Assembly: GCA_037833965.1 (NCBI GenBank)
Contig: AP031356.1
Span: forward strand, 20,792,501 to 20,856,500
Direction: 5' to 3'
DNA from: Marchantia polymorpha subsp. ruderalis
Lineage: Eukaryota; Streptophyta; Marchantiopsida; Marchantiales; Marchantiaceae
DNA: 64,000 bases
In this document: one piece after another, positions 22,912 through 34,800 of the stretch
Position numbering within the stretch: position 1 is the first letter of the stretch
How the letters are laid out: each line of letters starts with the position of its first letter
Made by a program: the position numbers and the translations under genes
The notes under the pieces: model-generated
Told to the model about the DNA's origin: nothing
Seen by the model: only the letters and a program-made list of their open reading frames with translations
Database searches by the model: none

Positions 22912-25752
22912 GTGAGAGGAGAGAGTGCGGAGACGAGTTGCGCAAGGATCTTGACAGACCTTGGAGAGAATTTGCGAGTAGCGAACTTGAGCGCAAGAAG
23001 AGAGAGTGATTGCAGTCAGTGCTGGAGCGGCCGACGCGCAGCGGCGATTGTGAGAGAGCGAGCGGAAGGGAGAACTTCTGTGTGTGCAGGAAACGCAATG
23101 TCAAAGGTCCCCCAGCTACGAGTGTCTCCACTCAGGGTGCCGCAGATCGGTCTACGCGCATTCCAAGATGTGCTGACAGGGCTGAAGCTCGATTTCCTCC
23201 TGTGGGGATGGAACTGGACATGTCCGGAGATGGTGCGCGAGTATCTGCAGGAGAGACACAAGCCCTCACGAGGATTCCGTCCACATCTAGAGATGTGGGA
23301 CATTTGTGACTGGGCGCAGGTGTTGGGCAGGTGTGCCGGCGAGGAAGGGTATCTCCTCTTCGAGCCCGATAGCGTGAAGGTGTCCAAGGACGAAGAAATC
23401 TCCTACAATGAGCTTTTCAAAGTTGCCAGGCATCCCAAGAACGGTTTCCGGACGCGGGATTACAAAGATCGATTGCGGAGAAATGTCGCGACTGCATTGT
23501 TGTAGATATTGCAGCCGACCAAGACCGCTTACATGCATGGTTGGCAAGTAGGATTCGTGGAGCTAGTGTTGTCAGGAGCTCCAGTGCATTGGGCACGGCT
23601 CCTGTGGAAGGTGACGCGCCAACATGCGCAAGAAGAGAGAGGAGGAACCCTCAATCATCTTTCGCCTTACCTGATTGTGTTTTATCGGGCGATGGGATGT
23701 TTGACAAATTCAGAGCGGACACGGTTTCCGCTGCTGACCCGGAGCTATCCAGGTAGATACTCGCGGGAGGCCGAAGTAGACACCGATCCAGACGAGGCAC
23801 CTGCCAGTCCGCCTCCGGCTCCGCCCCCAGCAAGAGCAGCAGAAGAACGTCGAAGTGAGCGCGCTCCGCGAAAGCGGAAGTGGGATGAGAGACCTGAGGA
23901 CAGGCAGCCGGAAGTGCCAGCTGCGCCGACTTGTAGTCGGCCAACCAACGAGCCTCACAGCCGACCGAAACAGAGGGCACGCAAAGTGCCAACTAGCACT
24001 GAGGAGACCGGGCATACTCCGGTCCGGCGGAGTATCCTGCCCACGCAGGAGGAGATAATCGCGCAGATTCTGGGGAAGTCGGCAAATACCTCTGCGCAGA
24101 AGGCACCAATGCCTTCGGAAGAAGACAGACGGACTGACAGTCGGCCGACTACGAGTCGGGCGACTGAAGGTCGACAAACGGAAGGAAGGCCGACGGAGCG
24201 GCGCGTTGAACCGGACAGCAGGCCGGAAGCAGAAGAGAGTTTGGCTGACGAGCCAACAACCCTCAGAGGGTCGTCTTCGGCGGAAGGCACTTCTGGGAAA
24301 ACGCCGCCAGCAAGCAGGCCAAGTGGAGTGAAGACGCGTAGGGTGTATCCGACTGCCAGTCGGACATCTGCTAGTCGGCCGACTGCGAGTCGGTCAACAG
24401 AGAGTCGGCCAGATTCGCCGACTGCGAGACGGACAGGGCCGGCGACCAGTGTGCGGACGCCTTCGGCGGACGCACCTCCAGCGAAGACACCTTCCGCGCA
24501 GATCGCGCCGGAAGGGCAGGCAGCAGAAGCGGGCGGTGCAAAGGTGACAAAAGTCACTGCGGCGTCGACCCCTTCGGAAACCGAAGATCGAGCCGGAACA
24601 GGGGCTCAAGCAGTGGGATCCCCCACTACCTTGGATATTTTAGCAGGGAGTGGAGCGGCAGTCGCGGCGAAAGCTGCTGCGCGCCACACTTCCAGGGAGT
24701 CGCCAAGGGATTCGGTGGCGACGGAAATCCTCGAAACGGAGGATGAGACGAGCTCGGAAGAGCGTGAAGCGGACTCTGTGCAGAAAACGCCAACAGGGGT
24801 GTTGTGCGAGCAGATAGTTCCACTCCTGCAATATCTGGATCGCAAGACATCCAAGTACTCGGGTACCGGAAAACCGCAGTCTTACGTGGAGACTGTCAAG
24901 CGCAGAACGAGGAGCAAGGTGGCCACTTGGGCCTCTAGGTGCCAAACATTGCAGGATAGGAACGCTACCCTCCGACAGCACCTGGCGGTCACGCAGAAGC
25001 TATACCAAACCTTGCAACAGCAGAGGGAGGATGCGGCGACGAAAAACCAGGCGGATGCCGAGCTAATGCGGGCAAAGATCGAGTCGGAATTGCAGGAAGA
25101 GCGGAGACAAAACCGCATCTTAGCAGAAAAGCTTGCGCGCCAGAAGCGCGCCTTAGAAGAAAGTCAAAGTACACGCACGGAGGATGAGGAATTGTTGCGC
25201 AACTTGCAATCCGAGTGCGCGGATTTGAGGGCGCAGCGCGCAGATGCGGAAATGCAGCTAGCAGAGGTGGAAGGCAGCTGCCGGGCGCGAGAAGAGTTGG
25301 CGACGCGGGTGACTCACTGTCTAAAAGGATACGCCCATTGGGAGGTGGCAGCTCATGAGAAGATCACACTCAGGGAGTTCGAGCTTCGGGCGGCGGCATT
25401 GACGGAGGGTGACAGTCGGAGTCGGCGGCGAGTAGCAAGGAAATTAGAATCCTTCTTGTCGGGTGCGCGCGACACTATGGCGCACTTGGAGTCGGAAGTG
25501 ACTGCAGCCCTCCGGCGTCTGGGGTTGCGCAGCCGGTCGGAAGATTGGCAAGGTAGAGATAGAGAGCGAGGCAGTCCGGCGCGCAGGAGGCGCAGCACCG
25601 GATCTGCAGAGTGCAGTAGCGTAGTTTGGTTTCGTGCAAGTGTTGCGAGTAGTAGATATGATAGCGTAGTGTTAGTTAGGACCTTTCGGAAGTGCAGATC
25701 AGGAACTCACTTTCTTGGCGTGTTTGTGCATTTTGGTCCTGGCACCACGTAG
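22912..25752 (+). CDS. LTR-encoded coiled-coil protein, family-2 homologue
   Basis: A diverged homologue of the family-1 LTR protein. The N-terminal region keeps RAFQDVL, LDFLLWGWN, MVREYL, PSRGFRPH, DWAQVLGRCAG, KNGFRTRDYKDR, PVHWA, RQHAQEE and GGTLNHLSPYLI. The middle is Pro/Thr/Arg-rich and differs strongly in length and content. The C-terminal third keeps EQIVPLLQYLDRK, a long coiled coil, HCLKGYAHWEV, LREFELRAA, SRSRRRVARKL and RLGLRSRSEDWQGR with the basic tail. The end lies in U3 as in family 1. It looks broken, with about one break. I do not recognise the fold or function. Confidence 0.8.
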
Positions 25753-26552
25753 AGAAGCTGCAGCATAGCGAAGTTACCGTATGTTGTAGTTGAAGGCCTT
25801 CGGCTGAATGTTCAGAGCTAGCACCCGGTTAGAGACTTGAGTAGTGCGGATCTGCACCTGCGGGTGATTTCTGATGCTCAGAGCCGGCTGCGAGTTAGAG
25901 ACTTGAACAGTTCCTCCTTACTCCTTCGAGTGACATATCCTGATTGTACTCCTACGGAAAGTTTCCCCTGAATGCCAAAGTGAAGTTTTATTACTTCGTG
26001 TAAGCCTTGGTTTGCAATTCAGGTTGTGTGTGTGTTACTGGATTGTGTCTCAGTTAAGTTTTCAGTCGGGCCTGTACCCCCTACGGTTGGTGTGAGTCGA
26101 GGGTGACGTCCACGGCGTATGAAGGGGCTTCGTTCCGAAGTGGGAAGTCCAGTCCGGGTTCCCTACGCTAGTTCCTGGCGGAAGGGCAGTAAAAGCCGGA
26201 GTGGGAGTCACTACCTGCAGAACCTCTGAGTGAACTTTTGAGACACTTTCCCCCTGAAATCCGAAGCGGAGGTCCTGACCGACCTCCGAGTTGTGCTTTT
26301 GCCAGTTTCAGGTGTGTGTGTGTGTGTGTGTGTTGAGTGACTACGCTGTACTGTGCATCCTCCGAGCATCCTCCGAGTCGAGCCTCCGAGTCGAGCACTG
26401 CAGTATTTCTGGGAGTGACAGTCGCCTGAGAATTCAAACTCTACAAAAGTCTGTTAAACGTGACACTTTTAACTCTGTGTGTTGCCTCTGTCCCTGTGGG
26501 TTCGATCTTTTTACCACCATACTGCAGTTTTAGCCTTTGGTGGGTTATTACA

Positions 26553-26852
26553 GGGCGATACAAATTTGGCACAACCCAACTCTCCCACCGCCTTAGACAT
26601 TCTGGAAGGAAGCAGCGAGGCTGCATTGGCGACAGTGGTGGCAGACGACGCAGACATTTCGAAGCCACACTCACGACAATCGCCGGAGAATTCAGTGGCG
26701 ACCGAAATTTTCAGTTCGGAGGATGACGAAGAAGGATCGACGGAATCGGCATCGGGGTCGGGATCGAGTGAGGAGGAGAAACAATCAGTGGCAGGCACGC
26801 CGACGGCGGCGGTTCGCGAGCAGGTGGTACCTCTTTACAGATACCGGTCTAC
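26553..26852 (+). repeat. LTR fragment G, cut by element F
   Basis: Encodes a third version of the LTR-protein segment that precedes the coiled coil (SPTALDILEGSSEAAL…, SVATEIFSSEDDEEGSTE, VREQVVPL). It resembles 8440-8710 of LTR B. The right edge fades into unique DNA without an LTR end, so it is an old truncated piece and probably the outermost layer of the nest. Confidence 0.7.
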
Positions 26853-27620
26853 GGATCGGATTGATTTGTTCTAAACTTTAAACTTGCCATCTGGATCATA
26901 TATTATTACACTACAAGTTTAAAAGAATGTCTATGTTTGCAGAATGCATGATGTAAATTTGCCGTATTCACTTGGGGCCGCTGTATATCGATCAAACATC
27001 CAGTATTCAGCATGTTGCAACTTATAATTCTTCCTCCACATCGTGGGTGTGCTAAAGTCAGCTACGCTCCACTCAGCGATGCATTTGGGTTTCACAACTT
27101 TTCATCTTTGGACTGATTTACGAATCTATAGCATCTACTAGTGAGGAGATCTCGAACCATCAAAAAAGTGATAGTTTGTTTGCCAAAAAGACACATGCTT
27201 ACCAATCAAGACGTGCACAGCTTGCATGTGGGAGACTTTCTGTCCACTAGCACAAAAGACGACTGAGAAGCACACTGAGCTCTCCGTCATGAGACTCGTA
27301 TTCACTCACAGAATACTTCGCATCCGACGAGTAGGAAGAAAAAATCCGCCGAGTTTTTCTTCCTACTTCTTCTTTTCTTCTAATTCATAATTTGTGCCTA
27401 AAGTGTGTAAACTTCTTTGTTGTTGATTTATTTTCAAGTTGCAATAGGGTCCAGACTCAAACAGATTATTTGTAACCATAATCCATGTTTGGCAATATAC
27501 GTCGGCATAAATCGTGAAGAAATAACAAATAAACTACTCCTTCTTCCATCACCTTTCACTCCCCGTGGTTATACATCAATCAATACATCGTCTTCTCACG
27601 TAGTATTATACGATGCATTG
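26853..27620. other. Unique AT-rich DNA
   Basis: No convincing gene. It lies between the LTR nest and the H/I solo LTR pair and is AT-richer than both. I see no ORF with protein-like composition. Confidence 0.5.
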
Positions 27621-28129
27621 ATGTATGTGGTACCCCACTTTTGGCAATTTTGAGGAAATTAAAACATTTTTGGAAAACTGTACCCTGGCAGCATTGTAAA
27701 TAGCCTTCGGTACATCAAAACGGAGTGAATCCGGAAGATCGCGGGGATTCTCGAGGGATCTTGTAGAAAGTAGAATTTGGGGTGCAGCAGTAGGGACAGG
27801 CACCACCCTCCCTGCGAGCTCTGCAGTTAGGATCCCTGCGACGCAAGGCGCAAAACCCGCCTTCGGAGGTTGCGTCCGCGGCGGTAGGGAAATCCTTCAT
27901 AATTAGGTCGACCCTCGGGCGCCTTGACCGAGTTAGGGTCTCGTTGGAAAGAGCTCGACGCACTGATCCCAACGAGTCCAAGAACGCTTGGAACGGATGA
28001 GGACTTAGGGAGTTATCACTATTAGAAGATACGTAGACGTTCGCCTTCGGCGGAAGTAGTTCGCCACCGGCGGGAATTCCGCCTACGCGGAAGGGGGAAT
28101 CAAGTTTTGTCCTATGCGCGGACGAAGGA

Positions 28130-28585
28130 AGTTCGCCTGTGCACAGGCAAAGTAGGGTTTGGGGAGGCGCGAAGTCCGCCTACGCACAGGCGTTCGCCTG
28201 TGCACAGGCGCTTCGGCGTCGGCGGGAAATCCGCCTTGGGCCCTAGAAATGCGCCTTGTGAGGTAGAAAGTGTACGGCGCCTTCCGCGCCAGCGCGGCGC
28301 CGCGGACGAGCAAGGAGCCGCCAGAGGAATCAAATCCGTACGGACCATGCGGACGGGACGGGTGGATGCGCTCTTGGACGGACGGAGTTGCGGCGGCGGA
28401 AGCGCCGACGAAGAGACAAGGAACGGACAGACTGGACGGAGACGGCTGACCACGGTCAACGCCTTCGGCGCCAGCGCGACGCCGCGCACGGAATTCGCCT
28501 GCGCACAGGCGAGCGCCTGTGCACAGGAGAATGAAGTTCCGCGCCGGCGGAGAATCCGCCGAGGAGTCTGCCTGCGCACAGGCAG
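28130..28585 (+). repeat. Cluster of CCTGTGCACAGG palindromes, LTR H 5' part
   Basis: Repeated perfect or near-perfect palindromes of the form CGCCTGTGCACAGGCG, with CCTGCGCACAGG variants, in non-coding U3 upstream of the frame. They are mixed with CGCCTTCGGCG-type palindromes. Equivalent clusters lie at 5200-5660, 14450-14860 and 34380-34870. Confidence 0.85.
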
Positions 28586-28870
28586 GAGTTGAACTTTTGT
28601 CCGACATGCGGACACACGCGTCAAGGCAGAAGGGGATTGGCCGAGGGGCGGTACGAACAAGTGTACCGCGCAAGGCGGAAAACTCGCCTTCGGCGCTACG
28701 CTCCCATGTCCGCGGGGTAATACGCTCGCGGAGTTCAAATCCGCCAATTCGAGCGTGAGAGTTTAATCGGCGACGGCGGAGCGTGAAGCCGCGCGTGAGA
28801 GCGGAGACCGTTCCAGCGTAGAGCCGGCGCGGCCATCAAGTGAGACGTCCTCCACGAGCAAGAGCCGACC

Positions 28871-31800
28871 ATGACCTTCGACCGGGAGGCGGAGAGCGTC
28901 CCATTCTTGAATTCGCGATTCCAATCTCTTGTGCGCGCTGCGCGTATCCATCTGCTGGCTGCTAAACATTCTCGGCGTCGCTGCACAGGGGATTTCTTGG
29001 TGATTGAGGGAGAAGTGAGTGCGCGGGATTTGGAATTGAGGGCGATTAGAGTTTGCCGAGAGAGAAAGGAGCTCGGGCGGTGCGGAAGTAGAATGAGCGG
29101 GCGAGCGAACCCCAGGAACGCAATGACGAGACCGGGCAGATTGCGGATGGTGCCACTTCGCCTACCACAGAACGGGCTGCGCGCTTTCGAGGAGCGCTTA
29201 ATAGCAAGAAAGCTCGATTTCTTGCTATGGGGATGGAACTACATCTGTGCGAATATGGTGCGCGAGTGGCTAGAGCCACAGGGACCACCCTCGCGCGGAT
29301 TGCGTCCGCATGTTGATCGGTGGACAGTCCAAGATTGGGCGCAGGCATTGGGAAGATGTGCCGGCATGCCAGGGCATCTCCTTTTCGACAGTGAGAGCAT
29401 CAAGGTGACCAAGCAAGAAGAGGCGCAATTTGTGGAGCTGTTCAAGACCGGGAGGTCTACCAAGAATGGGTACAGGACCCGTGATTACAAGGATCGATTT
29501 CGCCGGACTTTGTCCGCGGCGCTGATGCAATTACAGCAGCCACACCGCGCCTGCTACATCACATTGTGGCAGGTCTCTTTTGTGGAGTGCGTCATCGAGG
29601 GAACTCCAATTCACTGGGCGAGCATCCTGCACAGGGTGATGCGACAGCACGCTTTTGAGGAGAAAGGGGGAACTCTAAACCATCTCTCTCCGTTCCTCAT
29701 CAATTTTTATCGACAGCGGAATTGTTTGACAGCGGCGGAGCTTGAGCATTTTCCGCCGTTGTCCGTCGACCATCCCGGGAAGTATGTGCGGGAGAATGAG
29801 GTCGACACTGATGCAGAGGAGTCACCGACTTCCACCCCATCAAGGCGGAGGGACGAAGGGAGAAACACTCCTGCAGCACGAGTGCCGCGGAAGCGGCGAT
29901 GGAGAGAAGAGTCCGAAGAGGAGGAGCATCAAGAACCCTCTGCTCCCATGTAATAACCCACTAAAGGCTAAAACTGCAATATAGTGGTAGAAAGGTCGAA
30001 CCCACAGGGACAGAGGAACACACAGGGTACAAAGTGTCATGTTTAACAGACTATTGAGGAGTTTGAATTCTCAGGCGACTGTCACTCCCAGAAATACTGC
30101 AAGTGTCCACTCGGAGCGCACTCGGAGGTCGCACAGTGCAGCGTAACACACACACACACACACCTGAAACTACAGAAACACAACCCAGAGATCCGTTAGG
30201 ACCTCTACTCAAGATTTCAGGGGGGAAAAGTCTCTCGAGAGTACACTCAGCGAAGCTGCGGGTAGTGACTCCCAACTCCGGCTTTTACAACACTTCCGCT
30301 AGCTTGCTGCTAGCGTAGGAAACCCGGTTTGGACTGCCTACTTCGGATCGAAGTCACTCATACGCGGTGAACAACACTCTCAACTCACAAAACGCGCAGA
30401 GAACACAGGTCCGCACTGAAGGACTCACTGTGAAACATTCCAGTAACACAACAACAGTCTATTGAAGAGTTTGAATTCTCAGGCACTTGTCATTCCCAGA
30501 AATACTACAGGGGTTACCCTGAAGGCACCTGCTGCAGCGTAACCTGAATTCACAACCAAGGCTTACACGAAGTAACAAAACTTCACTTTGGCATTCAGGG
30601 GAAAAATCCCAAGGGAGTACAATCAGAAAGGAACACTCGAAGGTGTAGGGGCGAAACTGTTCAAGTATCTAACTAGTCACTGGCTCTGAGCATCGGCAGT
30701 CACCCGCAGGTGCAGATCCGAACTACTCAAGTCTCTAACCAATGGACTAGCTCTGAACATTCGGCCGAAGGCCTTCAGCTACAAAATGCGGAACGCTAAG
30801 TTGTAACTCCTCGTGCGTGGTGACAGAACTCAAGGACACAAACACGCAAAGGAAATGGGTTCCTGATCTGCACTTCTGATGGGAAAGAACCCCAGGCAAA
30901 ACGCCTGGAACTATTTTATACCTTCTAAGTCCTACCTAACACTACACTGCACTACGCTACACGCCTGCACGGAACCACGCTACACTACACTCCGCGGAAC
31001 CTGTACTACGTCTCCTGCGCGGCCGACTGCCGCGCACTAACTCCCTACCCTGCCAATCTTCCGCTCGACTGCGCAGTCCCAAACGCTGCAACGCCGCGGA
31101 CACCTCCACTTCGAGGGCGGACATGGTATCCTGTGCCTTCGACAGAAAGGCATCGAGCTTCTTTGCTACCTTCCGCCGACTCCTACTGTCGCCTGACAAC
31201 AACCCGGCTGCGCGTAATTCAAACTCACGCAGTGTGAGTTTCTCCTGCGCCTTCACTTCCCAGTGGGCGTAGCCCTTGAGACAGTGGGCGACTCGCCTCG
31301 CCGTCTCCACCTTCGTGCGATCCGCCTCCTTCCTGCGATCCTCTTCAATTATCACTAATTGCGATTCGGCTTCAGCACGTTGCGCTCTCAATTCGCCACA
31401 CTCTGACTGTAACCTGCGGATTAACTCTTCATCCGCCTGCCGTGCGAGCTGACATTGTTCCAACAACCGCGTCTGTCGCACGAGCTCCTCTGACAAAATC
31501 CGATTCTGGGCCTGCTTAGAAATGAGTGCTTCCTTGACCTTCACCTGCTCCTTGGTGAGCTCGTCCAGTTTCTCATCCTTCATCTTCTCGGAGTGCTTGT
31601 AGAATTTCTGATTAAGTTTGTACTGACCCCACAAGCATGCATGCTTCTCCTTCAATTCCCTCAACTCCTGGTCCACTCTAGCTAATAGCTTGCTGGTGTG
31701 GACTTTAGTGCGAGTCCGCCTGCGCACTAATTCGATGTAAGATCCCGGCTGGAGTGGGTCGGCGTATTTATCGACCTTGCGATCCAAGTACCTCAGCAAC

Positions 31801-34800
31801 GGAATCACCTGCTCAGAGAGCGCCGCCGCCGGCGCTCCAACAATTTCCTCCTCCTCCTCCTCGGTGTCTTCTGCTCCTGACATTTCTTCCGTGGAGCCTC
31901 CGTCGTCATCATCCGAGTGGAGAATTTCAGTCGCCATTGATTGCGTCGGCGACTGCCCCGAGTGGGGCTGCACGTCATCGACGTGTGCTGCCTGCGAAGG
32001 CACGGCTGCGGCCTCGCTGCTCGTCGCCAAAATGTCCAAGGCGGAAGGCGAATGTACCCGTGCGGCATCCCCGTCTCTCGCTTGTTGGTTGTCTACCGCG
32101 TCCTCTCTGCCGCCGTCGCCCGCCGCCGAAGGCGATCGAGCGGAGGGTGGCTGCGCGGGGTTTGATTGCGCATCGCGCATCGAAATTTCATCCCGCGGAC
32201 AGTCACTCCGCTCCATCGTCTGTTGCTGCTCCCTTGATCGGTCCGTGGGGGCTGTGCCCGGCCCGTGCGCAGGCGCAATTGCCGGCGCCTTGTCCGCCGC
32301 AGGCGTAGCGCCGCGGACATCCATCGCCGAAGGCGACATGGCCGGGGGCCGCTCGCCCGATGTCCCTTGGCCTATAGGCCCTACCGCCGAAGGCGCAACT
32401 ATCGGCGGACTTCCCGCCGATGGTGCGGCCTCCGCACGCTCCCTGCTCGTATCTCCTCGGCTCGAAGGCCCTGGCGCCGAAGGCGCAAATTGCGGCGCGT
32501 GGTGCGCCGGAGGGTCTGGCCCCGAGGGCCGGTGTCTCGTAGGCGGTTCTTCCGCCGGCTCCTTCCCCTTCCTACGTTGGAACGGGGGTGATTCTTGCCT
32601 GTGCACCGGCGGCACGTGTGGAGGTGTCCTGTGTACAGGCGACCTGTGCACAGGTGAGCGCCTGTGCACAGGCGGACTGCTCCTTCCCACGCGTAAGCGT
32701 AGATCCACGTCCACTTGTGTTCGCCGGTCCGCGGAGGCTCGTCCGTCCGCGGAGGCTCGTCTGTGTGCAAACGGAACATCTGTCCGCATCGCACGTGGTA
32801 ACTCCGAAGGCCCTTGGCCCGTAGGCGGCCTCTCTCCCGACGAGGTTGCAGCGGGGCCCGTTGCTCCTGCGGTCGTCCGCGCTTCCTCATGCTTCTCTGG
32901 CGACGCACTTCCTTTCTCCGTCGCAATCGTCGCCGTGTCCGCACTGTCGGCTGGTAACACCAGTCTGCGTGCCTTCTGCTTCGGCCGGCTGTATGGCTCG
33001 CACAGCGGCCGCGGTCGAATGGGAGCAGAGGGTTCTTGGTGCTGCTCCTCTTCAGACTCTTCCCTCCATCGCCGCTTCCGCGGCACTCGTGCTGCAGGAG
33101 TGTGTCTCCCTTCGTCCCTCCGTCTTGATGGGGTAGAAGTCGGTGACTCCTCTGCATCAGTGTCGACCTCATTCTCCCGCACATACTTCCCGGGATGGTC
33201 GATGGACAATGGCGGAAAATGTTCAAGCTCCGCCGCTGTCAAACAATTCCGCTGTCGATAAAAATTGATGAGGAAAGGAGAAAGATGGTTTAGAGTTCCC
33301 CCCTTCTCCTCAAACGCGTGCTGTCGCATCACCCTGTGCAGGATGCTCGCCCAGTGAATTGGAGTTCCCTCGATGACGCACTCCACGAAAGAGACCTGCC
33401 ACAATGTGATGTAGCAGGCGCGGTGCGGCTGCAGTAATTGCATCAGCGCCGCGGACAAAGTCCGGCGAAATCGATCCTTGTAATCACGGGTCCTGTACCC
33501 ATTCTTGGTAGACCTCCCGGTCTTGAACAGCTCCACAAATTGCGCCTCTTCCTGCTTGGTCACCTTGATGCTCTCACTGTCGAAAAGAAGATGCCCTGGC
33601 ATGCCAGCACACCTTCCCAACGCCTGCGCCCAATCTTGGACTGTCCACCGGTCAACATGCGGACGCAATCCGCGCGAGGGTGGTCCCTGTGGCTCTAGCC
33701 ACTCGCGCACCATATTCGCACAGATGTAGTTCCATCCCCATAGCAAGAAATCGAGCTTTCTTGCTATTAAGCGCTCCTCGAAAGCGCGCAGCCCGTTCTG
33801 TGGTAGGCGAAGTGGCACCATCCGCAATCTGCTCGGTCTCGTCATTGCGTTCCTGGGGTTCGCTCGCCCGCTCATTCTACTTCCGCACCGCCCGAGCTTC
33901 TTTCTCTCTCGGCAAACTCTAATCGCCCTCAATTCCAACTCACGCGCATTCACTTCTCCCTCAATCAACAAGAAATTTCCTGTGCGGCGACGTCGAGAAT
34001 GTTCAGCAGCCAGCAGATGGATGCGCGTAGCGCGCACAAGAGATTGGAATCGCGAATTCAAGAATGGGACGTTCTCCGCCGCCCGGTCGAAGGTCATGGT
34101 CGGCTCCTGCTCGTGAAGAACGTCTCACTTGATGGCCGCGCCGGCTGTACGCTGGAACGGTCTTCGCTCTCACGCGCGGCTTCACGCTCCGCCGTCGTCG
34201 ATTAAACTCTCACGCTCGAATTGGCGGATTTGAACTCCGCGAGCGTATTACCCCGCGGACATGGGGGCGTAGCGCCGAAGGCGAGTTTTCCGCCTTGCGC
34301 GGTACACTTGTTCGTACCGCCCCTCGGCCAATCCCCCTCTGCCTTGACGCGTGTGTCCGCATGTCGGACAAAAGTTCAACTCCTGCCTGTGCGCAGGCAG
34401 GAGCCTCGGCGGATTCTCCGCCGGCGCGGAACTTGAACATCCTCCTGTGCACAAGCGTTCGCCTGTGCGCAGGCGAATTCCGTGCGCGGCGTCGCGCTGG
34501 CGCGGAAGGCGTTGACCGTGGTCAGCCGTCTCCGTCCAGTCTGTCCGTTCCTTGTCTCTTCGTCGGCGCTTCCGCCGCCGCAACTCCGTCCGTCCAAGAG
34601 CGCATCCACCCGTGCCGTCCGCATGGTCCGTACCGATTTGATTACTCTGGCGGCTCTTCCGACGTACGCGGCGCTGCGCTGGCGCGGAAGGCGCCGTACA
34701 CTTTCTACCTCACAAGGCGCATTTCTAGGGCCCAAGGCGGATTTTCCGCCGACGCCGAAGCGCCTGTGCACAGGCGAACGCCTGTGCGTAGGCGGACTTC

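Larger units (their letters stand above)
21332..26552 (+). repeat. 3' LTR of element F (family 2), 5,221 bp
   Basis: Begins TGTGGTAACACAC right after the PPT and ends …GGTGGGTTATTACA. Same plan as family 1: GC-rich start, long U3 frame, then ~900 bp of R-U5 with a (TG)n tract and the shared ATTCAAACTC and CCCTGTGGGTTCGA blocks. Sequence is clearly diverged from family 1. It inserted into fragment G, with GGGCG (26553-26557) as expected TSD. Confidence 0.87.

Noticed and set aside
31777-33261. Long antisense frame (494 codons) opposite the LTR protein, with similar ones at 2886-3848 and 7453-8328
   Set aside because: Shadow of the GC-rich, repeat-laden coding strand: composition is Cys/Ala/Gly-rich without domain-like blocks, and it is not kept in family F. 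The C-terminal coiled-coil side shows the real reading direction.
30957-34097. Host gene captured once inside a transposon
   Set aside because: The frame occurs at the same place in A, B, D, E, H and I, in diverged form in F, G and N, and always inside LTR sequence, so it is a stable part of the LTR.
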